NCBI GenBank assembly: GCA_945643635.1
Contig: CALZFC010000067.1
Location: 1,247,001 to 1,311,000 of the forward strand
DNA length: 64,000 nucleotides
From: Allodiplogaster sudhausi
Taxonomy: Eukaryota > Nematoda > Chromadorea > Rhabditida > Diplogasteridae
Direction: 5' to 3'
Shown here: positions 20,544 to 33,410 of the stretch, in pieces
How the letters are laid out: every line of letters begins with the position of its first letter
Numbering within the stretch: the first letter of the stretch is position 1
Notes under the pieces: model-generated
Told to the model about the DNA's origin: nothing
Database searches by the model: none
Seen by the model: only the letters and a program-made list of their open reading frames with translations
Made by a program: the position numbers and the translations under genes

Positions 20544-20960
20544 CGTCTCGATCGATAATTTTCGTGAAATAAAAATAGAAAAAAGGAAATGCAATAAACG
20601 ACAAAGAATTATGCAAAGAACACGTTTTTCACCTTCTTCTTCAAAGTTTTGATTGAGGCTTCATTGTTGCCGAAGAACAAAATTTATTAACAGTTTAACT
20701 GTGTCTTTGTTTATCGGGCCAATGCGCCGATGGATCATATCACGTCTGAATGGGTTCGGTTATTTACATTTTGGATATGTAAGTGTGTCTTTAATCTACG
20801 CTAATTGTAAGCAGGTTGAAATCATTTCTCGCCAGCTTTGATAAAGAGGGACAAAAAAAAACGGTTGTGTCAAAAAATTTACGAATCGTAGTTTGACGGA
20901 AAGACAAAAAAGGAACCATGTGCTACACTCATCCGGCTGAAAGATGTTTAGTCATAAGGG

Positions 20961-21110
20961 CTGAGAGAGAGAGAGAGAGAGAGGGAGAGAGGGTATAGGA
21001 GAGGCAGGGAGAGAGGGAGGGAGGGAGGGAGGGAGAGAGAGGGAGAGAGAGGGAGAGAGAGAGAAAGAAAAGAGAGGAGAGATATAGATAGAGAGAGAGA
21101 GAAAGAGAGT
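20961..21110. repeat. (GA)n/(GGGA)n tract
   Basis: GA tract with embedded GGGA repeats. Confidence 0.95.
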
Positions 21111-21602
21111 GATAGAAAACAAGTAGATAAAGACGACACGGATATAATAATGAAGAGGCACCTCAATCAGAAAGTCCCGCTAAATATCTGTCTCGCATCG
21201 GTTAACATTTTCTTTCACACTCTCCATCACTGCCTCTCTCTCTGTCTCGCCTCTCCATCTTACTTTCTCTCTTTCTTTCTCTCTCTATTTTTCTCTTCCT
21301 CTCTCTCACTACCTTTCTCTCTTTCCCTCTCTCTCACGAAGTGTACCAATCTCATTAGGCAACTCTTGCCTGCGGCGACAATTTCGAATAATAATAGTAA
21401 ACTGTCGGGAACAGAAGAGGGGACGCTTCTCATAGCACATTTTGGAGGTTTTTGATGATTTTAAAGTGCTCATAGAATTTAAAAGCGCCTGTCTGACGTG
21501 CCTTACGCAAATCTCTCGCATGGGACGATGTAAATTAAAAATCCGCGTTTTTCGCTTGATTGTCAGATTTGTGCATAGATGGACTGTACGTGCTGGGTGT
21601 CT

Positions 21603-21838
21603 CTATCTCTCTCTATCGGTCTACTTACCTCTCTCTCTCTGTCTCTCTCTGTCTGTCTGCCTCTCTGTCTCTCTGTCTCTCTCTCTCTCTGTCTCACTGT
21701 CTCACCATATCTATCTCTCTATCGGTCATCATGCTTCTCTCTCTCTCTGCCTCACTGTCACTATCTCTATCTCTCTCCATCGCTTTACTCACCTCTCTCT
21801 CCCTCTCTCCCTTTCTCTCTCTCTCTCTCTCTCTCTAG
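21603..21838. repeat. long imperfect (CT)n tract
   Basis: About 235 bp of CT/CTGT-rich sequence, the longest tract in the left half. Confidence 0.95.
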
Positions 21839-21904
21839 CAGCAAATTATTCCCAAAGAATATATCCGAGCTTTGTCACCAGGCTCGGCTCCATAAAAGAA
21901 TAAA

Positions 21905-22172
21905 AAACCCCCTGGGGGCCGGGGGCCGTGGATAATTGAATGAAGTTCACCCCCCAGTTGAAGAACATGAGCCAATTTATGTTGAAAAGTGCCCCGAATT
22001 ATTTCTTATACGTTTCAGACGAATTTTCTCAATTTTGGATGAATTTTTCCTCCGACGCAGAAATTTTTTGGAAAAATTTTAAGATTTGGGGCCGGGGCCT
22101 CCTTCGGGGCCGACCTCGGGGGCCGGGGCCGACCACGGGGGGGCCGGGGCCGGATATTTTCGGCCCCCGGCC
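21905..22172. repeat. GGGGCC-rich block next to tRNA
   Basis: Clusters of GGGGCC at 21908-21930 and 22090-22172, with an AT-rich centre. The outer blocks resemble loose inverted ends. They are similar in style to the MITE at 50155-50629 but lack its CAGAGGTGGG terminus, and I see no target-site duplication. Confidence 0.5.
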
Positions 22173-22202
22173 ACCCTTGAATACAAGCTGCCGCAAAAGT
22201 TT

Positions 22203-22275
22203 CGACCATGGCAGGATTCGAACCTGCAATCTTCTGCTCCGTAGGCAGACGCGTTATCCATTGCGCCACACGGCC
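22203..22275 (-). tRNA. tRNA-Arg (anticodon ACG)
   Basis: A 73-nt cloverleaf on the minus strand. The acceptor stem GGCCGTG pairs with CATGGTC, with two G-U pairs. The anticodon arm is TCTGC-CTACGGA-GCAGA, placing ACG at 34-36. The T arm is GCAGG-TTCGAAT-CCTGC, and the D arm carries GCGCAATGGATAACGC. Discriminator base is G. A34 would be deaminated to inosine to read CGU/CGC/CGA. There is no intron. A TTTT Pol III terminator follows 4 nt beyond the 3' end (22198-22195). Confidence 0.96.
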
Positions 22276-22517
22276 ATGAAACTGGCGATCAAGAACTATT
22301 CTTTCGAAGTAGTTCAGAAAGAGTGATCTTGCACTTGTGGAGGGAGGGAGGCTGTCACTGTAACTGTCCTAATGTCTGCTATGATGGAGCGAATGTTATC
22401 AGAGTTGAGGGAGGGGGGCAAGAGAATTCTGCAAGAGACCATACATAGAAGGTAACACATCTAATCAAAAGAGACCCCAACAAAAATGCCAGAAATCCTG
22501 AAAAGATACTCAAACAC

Positions 22518-22557
<40 letters not shown>

Positions 22558-23117
22558 TGTTATACAGAGAATGATAAGAAATCCCGAAAGAGAACCAACA
22601 TGGTCTGCATGAAATGTTTTCAAACACATTTCGGTGTGAGCAATGCTGTGTGATTTTAGAAACTTCAGAAAATTCATTTTTAGTGGGCGCGCTCTGCTTT
22701 TAAACTTATAGTTGTTTCGTTCTTTTTCACTTTTCCTCTGGCATTTGCTTGGCTTTTCGTTTCTGTTTCCTTTTTCGCTTCCTTTCCCTTCACGGCAACG
22801 CGAAATTCCGCCCAGTGATTCTTCAACAAAGTAGTTTCATGGTGCCGTTTTTTGTGTATTTATTATTTTGCCTTTTCTTAAAGATCTCTCTTTATGTGTT
22901 TTTGATGGTTTTAGAGCATTCTTTTTCTTTCTCGTTACAGACCCACTCTGATTTATAATTCCTTCTCAAAATCAGAGCCATGTTGACACTTACAAGTTCT
23001 CTTTTTTGCTTTTTCCGAACAGCTTTCCGCGGCTCAAGCCTACACTTCTTCATTCTGTATTGGAATTGATTCCCTCGTTTCAGCCGCTCTCATTCTTCCC
23101 TCTGCACTTGACGAAAA
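22276..23117. other. intergenic region between tRNA and enolase-phosphatase gene
   Basis: Contains a GA tract at 22520-22555 and T-rich sequence that is presumably the promoter/5' UTR of the following gene. No other gene seen. Confidence 0.6.
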
Positions 23118-24957
23118 ATGGTCGAGCCATACGATGCAGCCGTCTTCGATATCGAGGGCACGATTCTGCCCATTTCATTTGTTAAGGTTCGGCGAGAATT
23201 TTGAAAAAAATTCTTCAATGTTCTCGTAATTTTATTTCATTTTTATATTTAGCTTTAAAAAAACCATCTTGATTTCTTGAATCCAGCTGTTAACAATGGA
23301 AATAGGAGGGTTTTAGCAAGCTTTTTTAAAGATTCTTTTTATTGCACACGTAAAAAAATAAGTAAGCTCTTAAAAAAGCCATCTTGGTTTGCTGAATCCA
23401 GCTATCAATAATAAGGGAATAGGAGTGTTTTTAGAGAGTATTTTTTTTCGATTAGCATTCATGTTAGTGCGTGGAGCGAAAGGATGGAAGCCATCCTCAC
23501 GATTCTCGCTGACATGATGGGGATTGGTAGCCTTCTTACAATTAGTGTTTTAAAGGAAGGAATTTCCTTTCCTTATTAGTATTCTTAGCCAAATTACCAT
23601 TATTATTATGATTATTACTATTATGATTATTACTATTATGATTATTATAGGCCAATCTCTCTTTCTGTTGAGGATGTCCTCTTTCCGTACGCGTACAACC
23701 ACTACGAAGAGTACATCACGGCGCACTACAATGACGATGCGGTCAAGGAAGTAAATCTTTTTTTTTCCTCCTTCTCTTGCTATACCCCCCCCCTCCCTTG
23801 ACGAGAGAGAAAATATAAATGTATTTATTTTTGTTATCTACTTAATTCTTTTTTCCATACTATTACAGTTATATATTTTTTTCGAACTCATATATTTATT
23901 GCCTTTTTACACTAACAAAATGTGTATACTAGTTACTTGTTCAAAGGTTCTTGCTGTTATTTTTATTATCCAAAAGATAATTTAACTTGGGAGTTTCCTC
24001 TTTTTTATTATTCAAACTATAATTTGAGAGTTTCATATCTTTATTATCCAAAAGATAATTTGAGATTTTCATCTTTTATTTCAACCATGAACATAGATAA
24101 TGGACGGCATACGCTTGCTGGCCAAGGAGCATCATTCGACTGGCGACGCATCGGTTCGGGGTTTTTTTGTTTTATTATTTACTTGTTAAAATAAAAAAAA
24201 AGTTTATTATACATACTTTTTTTCTTTTCTATTAAAGAAAAAAAGGAGAGTAATATCTATCTAGCTGTCACATTTAAATATGTTCTTCAATTACCAAAAA
24301 AAAATTCTTTCGTATTTGTTATTTCTTTTTCTTCTTCTTTGATAATATATGTTTTATTTATTTAAAAAAATTTTTTTAATACTCAGATTCTTCTCGTTTC
24401 TGATGAGCAGCAGTCCGCCATCAGGGACGCCGTTCATAATCTCAAGTATTGGACCGAGCAGGACAAGAAGGTTTTTCTTTCGATTGCATCATATACCATA
24501 GCCGCCAAAAATGAAGGTGTACGGTATTCGTATTCAAGCCTTCGGTTACGGTATACGTGGCATATGGATTTTATTCGTCAAAAGTGCCACGTTATTTCCC
24601 CACTGTTTTCCATTCCATGAGACACGTTATTTTTTCCATTTTTATTTAAAGACTCCTTCTAGTCTTTATTGCTTATAAAAGTTTCAAGTATGCATGTAAG
24701 GCACGCACACACACCATTTCTTCAATAGTAATATGTTCTCAAAATACTCTTATGATTCGGTGTATGTGACTTTTCATATTCATCTTATTGACTCTACTCC
24801 TGTGCAGTTGTTCCCGCTGAAACGGCTTCAAGGCCTGATCTGGACGAGTGGCTTCGAGAAAGGCAGCTATAAAGCACCGTTAGCCGGCACATTTATTTCT
24901 ACTTTTTCAGTAATTAACAATAACGCAGTTAAATATATATATATATATATATATAAA

Positions 24958-24996
<39 letters not shown>

Positions 24997-26698
24997 CGGT
25001 ACGGTAGGAAATATGATTTTTCAAGCATTGAAGATAGTATTAGATAACGCAGAGATATCAGGCAAATCAATGCATAGCTCTTCAACGTCCATTGCTATTT
25101 TTCTTTAAAAAAAACTGGGTTCCGGCGAATAAAAGTTCGGAAAAAAACAGGGTGGGTGGGTTCTGATCGTTTCCCATTTTGACCTATTACTACTTGTTAG
25201 AAACTAATATGTATATGCATGTTTTTGTCGTCTAATCTTTTCTCGTCAGTGACTTCATTTGTTCGAATACTTTCTTCATTGCAGTAAGAATGTGGCCTGG
25301 TGGTTTTGCCGCTTGAACTAACTACTTTATCGTGCTTTACAAATGTTAATTGATTTAGCCCTCTGTTCTTTCGTTCTTATTCATATTCAGTATCGTAGGA
25401 AATGGCGGTTGAGGAAAGATAACAATGTAGCCGTAATTTGATCTGCCTAACATAATTATTCTTTTGCGTTTATATTAAATACTTGAAAAATCATATATCC
25501 TGCCGTATATTTGTAAAAAAAAAATTCTGCCTTATTGTTTAATATTTCTCTGTTCTTCCAGAAGTTACCGAATCTACCCTAACAGATTTTGCCCTTTCAG
25601 TTATCTGTTGTTGACGATTTTATCGTTACTAATTTTCCCTTACATAACCTGCCATGCATAATCTAACTTTACAGAATCTACCCCGATGTCATTCCTGCGA
25701 TGAAGCTGCTCGCTGCTGACATCTACACGTATTCGTCTGGATCGAGACAAGCCCAGACCGACTGCCTACAGTACTGTGAAGGGCCGACTAATGCTTATTT
25801 TGTTAGTTCTTTACTTTTGCATATATTTTATTAGATATATTTTTTTTAATTATTATAAATTTTATTTTGCTATTTTTTGGTGACTTTCTACATTATTATA
25901 TATAGCATCGTACCCAAAAAAAATTTTGTTGATCGTTACTATGGATATTGATTTTCTTTTACATAATCATATTACAGTATTGAATAGCTATTAGATTTTA
26001 TACTTTTTATGCAAAAAGCAAAAAAAAAAATTTTTCCCAGCTCGTCAAAGAGAAGTTCTCCCTAAACGACATTGGCCCGAAGCGAGAAAAGGCAAGCTAT
26101 GTCAAGTTGGCCGAAGCAATTAACCGGCCGGCCGGCAAGATACTCTTCGTCACGGATGTCATCGAAGGTACGGTGGTTATGGAACTGGTTTTAGTTTTAC
26201 TTTGAGAGTACGGTGGTTTTGTAACTGGTTTTGTTTCGCATTGATTCTACGGTGGTTTTGAAACTGGCTTTGTTTCGCATCGAGAGTACGGTGGGCTTCG
26301 ATCTGGTTTTTGTTGCGCAACTATAGTACACTAGTTTTCAAACGGTTTTTTGAGAGTTGCGAGAAATAGCAGCGGCCTTTGTAGTGTGCGTAGAATTTGA
26401 AAGTGTTCCCATTAACCTTGGGTAATGGAGAGAGCTTACTACAGTATCTAGTGCATGGTGACAACTTTATTGATTATCTAAAAGAATAGTATCACATTTA
26501 CCTGTGTCTTGTAAGCTTGATAAATAACTGAGAAGGGCTAATTGTGATACTAAACGCCGCGATCAAGGCATCATATCTGCAAGATATTTCATTTCCTTTA
26601 TCTATTATCCCGCCGTAAGAACTGCCGGTTCCTGTATGAATTTTTTTTATTCCTTTTTTATGACTCCTAAATCTATTTGGAAGAAAAAAACTAATATG

Positions 26699-26753
<55 letters not shown>

Positions 26754-27102
26754 GCGTAAAGTAGCTCGAAACTGAACCGTATTTTATTTAAAATAAAAAA
26801 TTTCCTGACCCTAAATCACACATGCTCTCTAGAACCTGTCTCAGGCAAAAAGGCGCGAATTCAAAAGTGAATAATATATTTGAGAAGCCGACGCTGCCAA
26901 GGAGGCGGGCATTCGAGCGGCGTTGATGGTTCGGCCCGGCAACGCACCCCTTCCAGCGAGAGCAGCTGCCGAGTACGACATCATCTACAACACGACCGGC
27001 ATCTTCACGGAGGACGAGATTGATCGGTTCGGGGGCTTCCTTTTTTTAATTTTCATATTATTTTATTTTTATTCTTTTTATTTTTTATGGAAGAAAATGT
27101 AA
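23118..27102 (+). CDS. ENOPH1: enolase-phosphatase E1 (methionine salvage), eight exons
   Basis: Bifunctional HAD-family enzyme of methionine salvage: enolisation then dephosphorylation of a 5-methylthio-2,3-diketopentyl phosphate. Exons: 23118-23186, 23673-23750, 24097-24153, 24387-24470, 24808-24878, 25675-25801, 26041-26167, 26888 to end. All junction phases agree. HAD motif I is FDIEGTILPISF, with Asp11 and Glu13. The cap region includes LFPLKRLQGLIW. Motif II is YTYSSGS. Motif III lysine is in KASYVKLAE. Motif IV is ILFVTDV, followed by MVRPGNAPLP, the family signature. Length is about 250 residues to the end of the conserved part, as in animal homologues. The C-terminus is uncertain. 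Reading through gives a hydrophobic tail to the TAA at 27100; alternatively a donor at 27026 (GATCG/GTTCGG) leads to an unseen last exon. Confidence 0.92.
24931..24991. repeat. (TA)n microsatellite in intron
   Basis: Two TA runs separated by AAATG, within enolase-phosphatase intron 5. Confidence 0.95.
25296..25374 (+). promoter_or_regulatory. weak PSE-like unit L20 inside an intron
   Basis: GCCTGGTGGTTTTGCCGC at 25296 followed by TTTATCG. TGAT has its T at 25354, only about 26 nt on. It is the only PSE-like hit in the housekeeping interval and may be chance. Confidence 0.2.
26168..26335. repeat. minisatellite, about 40-bp unit x4
   Basis: Four imperfect copies of a unit starting TACGGTGGTT and containing ACTGGTTTTGTTTCGCA, at about 26169, 26209, 26250 and 26287. 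It begins directly at the donor site of enolase-phosphatase intron 7, so the first unit overlaps the 5' splice site. Confidence 0.85.
26698..26750. repeat. (TA)n microsatellite in intron
   Basis: TA dinucleotide run in enolase-phosphatase intron 7. Confidence 0.95.
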
Positions 27103-27119
27103 ATAAAAAAATAAAACTT

Positions 27120-27516
27120 TACCGTATTTTCTCTATTAGCGCCCCTCCCTCTATTAGAACCCCCCCCCCCCCCCCCCCCCCCCGTCTAACATTACCCCCT
27201 CACTCTTGGAGAATGCCATTGAAAAATAGTACCCCTCCCTCTAATAGAATCCCCCCTCCAATAGTGCCCCCCCCCCGCAAAGCCAAATACCTCCGCTCGA
27301 GACGGACCTCGAATGGATCTTGAAGGAAGAAGGAATGGAATGCTCTTCCTAATTAAAAGATTGAAAATTCATTTTAAAAAATCTATTATAATACGGATAT
27401 TCCAGCGATGATTCCATTGAATCCGAGCAATAAATCTCTCTTTTTAAGAATAAAATGTTGTTAGCAACTTCATTGAAAAATAATACCCCCGGGGCACTAA
27501 TAGATAAAATACGGTA
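27120..27516. mobile_element. MITE with TA target sites and CCGTATTTT terminal inverted repeats
   Basis: Left end TACCGTATTTTCTCTATTAG and right end CTAATAGATAAAATACGGTA are inverted repeats of about 26 bp with few mismatches, bounded by TA (Tc1/mariner-type target site). The interior is C-rich, including 24 consecutive C at 27160-27183, and repeats CCCTCTATTAGA-type motifs. It is 397 bp and non-coding. It inserted about 95 bp beyond the last conserved enolase-phosphatase codon. Confidence 0.75.
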
Positions 27517-28210
27517 CTTCAATGAACATAATTCCTAGTTTTTTTTTTTAAATTGAGGCATGAATCTTGTGACACGCAATTAAAAATTGAATTAAAATCT
27601 TTCTATGCTGTATGTAATATATTTTTACGTGGATAGAAAAAGCGTAGATTTTTTTATTTACTGGAAAAATGTTCTCTTGGTCACTTTTTATAAGAATTTC
27701 AATTTGATATATTTGACCGGTGGTTTAGCTAACGCTGAATCTTGTTTAAATCCGAATGCACTTTGAGTTCCTTGATAGATGACGTGTAACTACCGAGAAC
27801 AAAAAATATATAGACTCATAATCAGTAAATGTATTCCTTAACATTTGCTGTATACGGAAAGATGTGCAATTTTTATATATATTTAAACTTACTCTTTTGC
27901 CATTGATACAACTCGAAATTCCGTGACGCATAGCTGCTTATGAAATTTAAGTTGTCGTTTTTTTTATAAAATAGGTGCGCTCCCGTAAATTTTTTTTAAC
28001 GATTACGTTTAAAATATACATAAATTCAATTAAGATATTATTATGAAATTAATGAGAATTACTTGAAGTCTCAACCGAACAAAAGAGTGCGCCGAGGTGA
28101 CTCTTCTCCAGCAGTTCCTCCAGACTTGCCGTCAGCCGACTGAATAGAGGAGAGACAGCGAGGTCATAAGCTCATTTTTTTATTCTCTTTCTCTCTCTCT
28201 CTCTCTCTCG

Positions 28211-28242
<32 letters not shown>

Positions 28243-28267
28243 GTCTCTGTCTCTCTCTGTTTCTCTC

Positions 28268-28315
<48 letters not shown>

Positions 28316-28980
28316 CACACACACACGTCCACGCTCACTCTCACTGTTTCAATGTGGTAGGCTCGTTAGAGTAGTTTTTTTTTAAATAGCTGTACAATTT
28401 AATATAATTGAAATGATATTTCGTTGCCGAAAGTTTTTTCTTCTTCTTCAATATTTCTTTACCGTAATCTCAATAGTTTTTTGTTATATTTTCAAAGCCA
28501 TTTTCATGATACGGCATTCTGTTTTGTCGCTTTGCAATATTTTGTTCAGTCTTCTGTTCTGACCGACCATGAGATAAGCATCCTTTGTTCTGTGATATCT
28601 TTCATTATTGGCATGCAGGTTTTTGAGATAAAATTCACTTTTCGAGCGAATTCGATTAACATTACCTTGTACATTTAAGAAGAAGAAAAAGGAATTAAAA
28701 ATGTAATGGATCACTTTTTGCTTTGCAATTACATGACATGATGTAGTGGACATGTATGTCAGCGTTGAAATTTATATTTTGTAACAAATAATTATAGAAA
28801 AAAATTTAAATGGCCTTATATTCTCTGCGATCTTTATAAGAAGAAGGAAAAGCATATGTTTTACAAAGAGCATTCTTCATTGTCAGCAACAGTGCACATC
28901 AGTAGAATAATGTGCTGATATGCACATATTTGAAGAACTGTGACTGTATCTGTTCCTCTCTCCCTTCCTCGCCCATGACA

Positions 28981-29034
<54 letters not shown>

Positions 29035-30789
29035 AACTTCTCTCTCTTACTCTCTCTGATCTTAAACTATCTCACTCCCGGTGTCTCATGGTCAGTCCTT
29101 CTCTTCTCTTCCCACTCTTACTCTCTACCCTCTCTTTCCTCTTAAGAACTCTTCAGTCTTTCTCTCTCTCCGTCTCCGTCTCTTTCTCTCTCTCTCTCAC
29201 TCTCTCTCTCTGACTCTCTATCCCTCTCTATCTCTGACTGCCTCTCGATATCACTCACTTGCTCAAACTCTATCCCGAACCCTCTCCATAGTTTTCATTT
29301 TGGCATTTCCTGATAATATCTCTGCTTCATAATTTGACTAGTTCTTGGTAATTTGCTAAGCGGAAATAGACAGATATTACCAAACATAATTTGGGAAATA
29401 CGCTCTCTCATCGGCTCCTTCCGTTGTTTTAATGTCACGCCGTCCAACCAATCTTTCTCCCTCCTTCTCACTCTCTCGCTATCTCACTCAGGAGCGCTTA
29501 TGTAAGTTTATATTGACTGGCTGATTTACAATATTAATACAATTAAACATTATAAAAAAGATCCACAAGCACAGACATTTCCTGTGAGAATAGAGCGGAG
29601 CAGCTCCGCCCTGCGCTGTCTAGACAAGAGAATATGCGATGCGAGTGCGACCAAAACTGCTTGTTGCAAAGAGCACTATTCAAAGCTCCCGCACAATCAA
29701 TTCAAAATCGATTAATGCTAAACTACTTTAGTTACATTCTACGTGGTCTGGGCTATCGAACAATACCAAATTTGCCTATGGTTTGACAGTTTAAAATGTT
29801 ATATGAGAGAATTTCCGCATAGGGTCATGTATCGTGTAGTCAGAAAGTTGGTCTGTAAAATGTGAACCCAACATTTATTGCTGTTTAAACTTGTGCCATT
29901 CGGTAAAACGGAGACTCTACTCTTTAGAATGCACATATAGTTTGCATTATAAAACTTCTTTCAATTGTAAGAAGACGATAATGAATGAAATCTTTGAGTT
30001 AGTCAGCATGAGTGGTGAAGAAAAGCTTGGCCCCAGTCACTAATAAGTAGTGCCTTCTTGTGACTTAGACGTTTTACTGGTAGCACAGGCTCTCAGCTCT
30101 CGAATGATGTACAATTTATAATTTTTCGTTGAGAAACTACCCGATTACACCTAATTTAAAGGGGCGCACCCAACCATCTTGTGGCTGGAAAAGAACTCGC
30201 GTGTGTGTCTGCACAACTCGTGTCCGCGCGTGGTCGCTCTCGCACACATAAATAGAACAGCCCAGGGACGCTGTCTCCCCATTCACAAGTGCACTGGGCT
30301 TAGGCTTTCGTCTGCTAGATAGCACTCCGCTTTCTTATGTTTTTTTTACGGCTTGGATCTCTTCCTCTAGCAATAAGCCTAGATTTGAAAATGTTGGAAT
30401 TAAGGAGTGAACACTTAAATATACGCTCGTTCTACTGTTAGCCCAATCGATCACGCATCTCTTATGTATTCGCTCCTTAATTGGTGACCTTAACGATTCA
30501 AAACATTCTTAGAACTAATCGGATCTTGCTGTCCCACTCAATTAGCGTCACTTTCCAATGTTTAATTGTCTGTTAAACATTCTGTTCTATCCTAGCTGGG
30601 GAGGGGCAATATTTTCCCATGATTCTAACGTCTTTTTTCTGCCTACTTGTCCTTAAAGGATGTCTATCAGAGCATATTTGTCAAGCAGAACGCGAATTTT
30701 ACATCTATTGCGACAATTATGCAACTCAACTTTTGCACAAATTTCTCAAATATTCCAGCTTCCTCATACAAACTCCTCTACCAATCATC
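27517..30789. other. intergenic region with long (CT)n tracts
   Basis: CT tracts at 28186-28325 (followed by CA repeats), 28981-29036 and 29158-29250. The rest to 30789 is AT-rich with a GC-richer patch at 30160-30310 that could belong to the histone H1 upstream region. No supported gene; ORFs here are short or tract-derived. Confidence 0.6.
28186..28325. repeat. (CT)n tract with terminal (CA)n
   Basis: About 130 bp of CT repeats with a few CTGT interruptions, ending in ACACACAC. Confidence 0.95.
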
Positions 30790-31700
30790 ATGTCTGCCGA
30801 AGTCGCTGCTACCGCTGCCCCAATTTCTCCCGCACCAAAGAAGGCGGCGACTCCGAAGAAGGCGAAGGCCGCAAAAGCAGCTGGTGCTGGCGCCAAAAAG
30901 GCGGCCCCGGCCTCGCATCCGCCGTATGCCAACATGGTGAAGGCGGCGATCAGCGCTCTTAAAGAGTCCAAGGGCTCGTCCCGCGCCGCGATCCTCAAGT
31001 ACATCGTCCAGCACTACAAAGTCGGCGACAACGCAGCCAAGGTTCGTGCCGTTTTTCTATCAGTCAATCGATACATTAAATTGGCTCAGATACTTGGACG
31101 TATTGATCGATGAGGTTTAGGCAGTCGGGCGTATTGATTGGTGAGGTTGAGGTAGTTGGGGTCTTGATTTGTGAGGATTATCTTTCTTTCTACAGGTGAA
31201 CGCAAATCTCCGTCGAGCACTGAACAATGGCACCACCAGCGGGCTCCTCAAGCAGACCAAGGGCACCGGCGCGTCCGGCTCGTTCCGGCTCGGCGAGTCG
31301 ACGAAAACGAAGACTGCCGAGAAGGCGAAGGTTGTCAAGAAGGCCGCGCCCAAGAAGCCCGTTGCGAAGAAGGCCTCTCCAGTCAAAAAGGCCAAGGTTG
31401 CCGCCAAGCCGAAGGTATGCACTACTGTTTCTTGAAGCAAACGCATTTTTCAGACTCTTTAAATAGAGGTACCTTTATATCTTTCGATCTTTTTAAGCAA
31501 TAATAAATGGATAGCAATACATGGAATGCTAATTGTAGGCAGCCAAGAAAGCAACGGCACCAAAGAAGGCGGTCAAGCCGAAGGCAGCCAAGCCGACAAA
31601 GGCACCTGCCGCCAAGAAGCCAAAGTCCCCAAAGAAGGCCAAATCGCCCAAGAAGGCGGCCAAGAAGCCCGCGACCAAGAAGGCAGCTACAAAGGCCTGA
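30790..31700 (+). CDS. histone H1 linker histone, three exons
   Basis: Exons 30790-31041, 31196-31414 and 31539-31700 give 210 residues, all introns phase 0. The N-terminal tail is Ala/Lys/Pro-rich (residues 1-42). The winged-helix globular domain runs from [20 protein letters not shown] through [32 protein letters not shown] and ending near ASGSFRL. The Lys-rich C-terminal tail contains SPKK and TPKK sites typical of CDK phosphorylation. It binds linker DNA at the nucleosome entry/exit and compacts chromatin. Introns argue for a replacement or polyadenylated H1 rather than a replication-dependent stem-loop gene, and I see no histone stem-loop downstream. The start is chosen because the preceding in-frame sequence lacks family similarity. 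HPPYxNM is the form seen in nematode H1s. Confidence 0.96.
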
Positions 31701-32869
31701 GCATTGCTCATCTATTATCAGTGGGTCTGTTCTCGACATGAACTTGAGCCGAAGAACGTTGTCTGTGTGTATTGAATAATTGCTTCCTTCAACTGCGTCG
31801 CCAATTCAATCAGATATTGCCACCGGTGTCTCAGTTACTGCATGCAATTTGGCCCTAACTACCTAAATAGTGGACTAGCATAGCAGAAGATCTCTCTCAC
31901 AATCAGTTAAGCGCAAAGTCATATGATCTCATTTTATGTACATAGCTTAATGATTCTATCCAGGGTGAATTGGAATTTAAATGAAAAATTTGTTATTCTG
32001 ATGCATCCCTGAATTACTTTTCAATTACGTTGTGCCTCAGAATTAGAGATTCTCACTTTTTTGTTGCCTTTTGTTCTCGTATTAAAAAAGGTACCTCTTG
32101 TGTTCGAAGAAAGATGGAAATTCTTTGTTGCAGTAATCTAAATTTTATAGATAAAAGAAAAGCTCAAAAGAATACTAGCGAGAAGATGATAACTTGGATG
32201 AATTAAAAATAAATTCACTAAGGTATGTTACATACATACATTTGAACTTCTTCCAACGCAAGAAAAATTCATCTAAAATGAAAAAAAAATGTGATCGAAG
32301 GCACATTGTTTTTCAGTTGTGCTTCTCATTAGGCTATTCAAACCAGTAGCTACCTACACACTACAGAAAGTACAATTCGCCAACTCTTACAGTACCCAAT
32401 TGGGATTACTGTAATTTGCATTCGTATTTCTATTCTTTTTATGTAAATTTGCATCAAGTTGTATTGCCTTATCATTAATTTCTGTTCGAATGCGATTTCG
32501 CAACTTCTGCCATAGCGTAAAGTGGGTCCGGCGAATCCAACCTGCTAACAACGTATCTAAATTTTAAAGAGGGAGTTGGGATTGCAGCTGACTTATTGGT
32601 GAGAAAAGAAATTAAAAATTTGAATTGAATGTTCCTTAAGTTTACCTTCAATTACATTGTGGGTTATATTAATGGAGTATAAGTGAAAGAATAAAAAAAC
32701 CGCCTAAATATTCTAGAATTGGCCTTGGCCTACCATAACTAGTCCTTTGAGATCCATAATCTGTTCTAATGCAAATTCTTAGTACTTATAAAAATTTACA
32801 AAGCAAACATTTATTCAAAAACAAACACACATAGTGTTCTTTCATTTTATAGCTTAAATAGTTTGCATA
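31701..32869. other. intergenic, nothing recognised
   Basis: AT-rich sequence between histone H1 and the inverted repeat. No ORF, RNA gene or clear repeat supported. Confidence 0.6.
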
Positions 32870-33410
32870 TTAATTATTTATTGAAATTATTATACTTGCA
32901 AATTATCTATTAAAATTAGTATACTTGCAAGTTGGGCAAAATTCTCATATTTTATTATTTATTGAAATCATTTTACTTGTAAATTGGGCGTCTCGACCCG
33001 GAGACTAATTTCCACTAGATCTTAGTAACAATCAGTAGTATCTCAACTCAAAAGCGAATGTTTTGGAGTTGAGATTCAAAAGTAAAGACAGGAAGGAACA
33101 TGTTAGTAGATGATCAGATGATCCTCAAACTACTGGGGACAAAATGATGTTTACATGCGCCAATTTGTCATTAGAAAGGGATTTTTTTTAATTACATTTA
33201 AAGGCGTTGACAGGCTTAAACTCATTTCCATGAAATGCATCGAAAATATTCGTAGCTTACGTGCTCATTTGTCACGTAAATGTTGTTATTGCTGGTGAAA
33301 AGTAAACAGGTTTACAAAAGCGAAAAGTTTATTCTTGGGAAAAGGGTAGAATGGGTCACGGCGGGGAACGGGGGGAGGGAAGGGTCTCGTGAATGGGGTC
33401 TTCAAGTGTC

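Noticed and set aside
22015..22269. Minus-strand ORFs over the tRNA
   Set aside because: They cross a well-formed tRNA-Arg and a GGGGCC-rich repeat.
26168..26335. Intronic ACGGTGGTTTTG repeats as extra PSE-like promoters
   Set aside because: They match the box by chance composition but have no TATA at 25-27 nt.
27087..27323. Proline-rich ORF
   Set aside because: Read-through of the poly(C) interior of a MITE.
30137..30325. 62-codon minus-strand ORF upstream of histone H1
   Set aside because: No domain, signal peptide or splice context; more likely promoter-region sequence.
30647..31779. Alternative-frame ORFs across histone H1
   Set aside because: Only the spliced frame gives the H1 globular domain and lysine-rich tails. 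The upstream extension from 30619 is 5' leader sequence.
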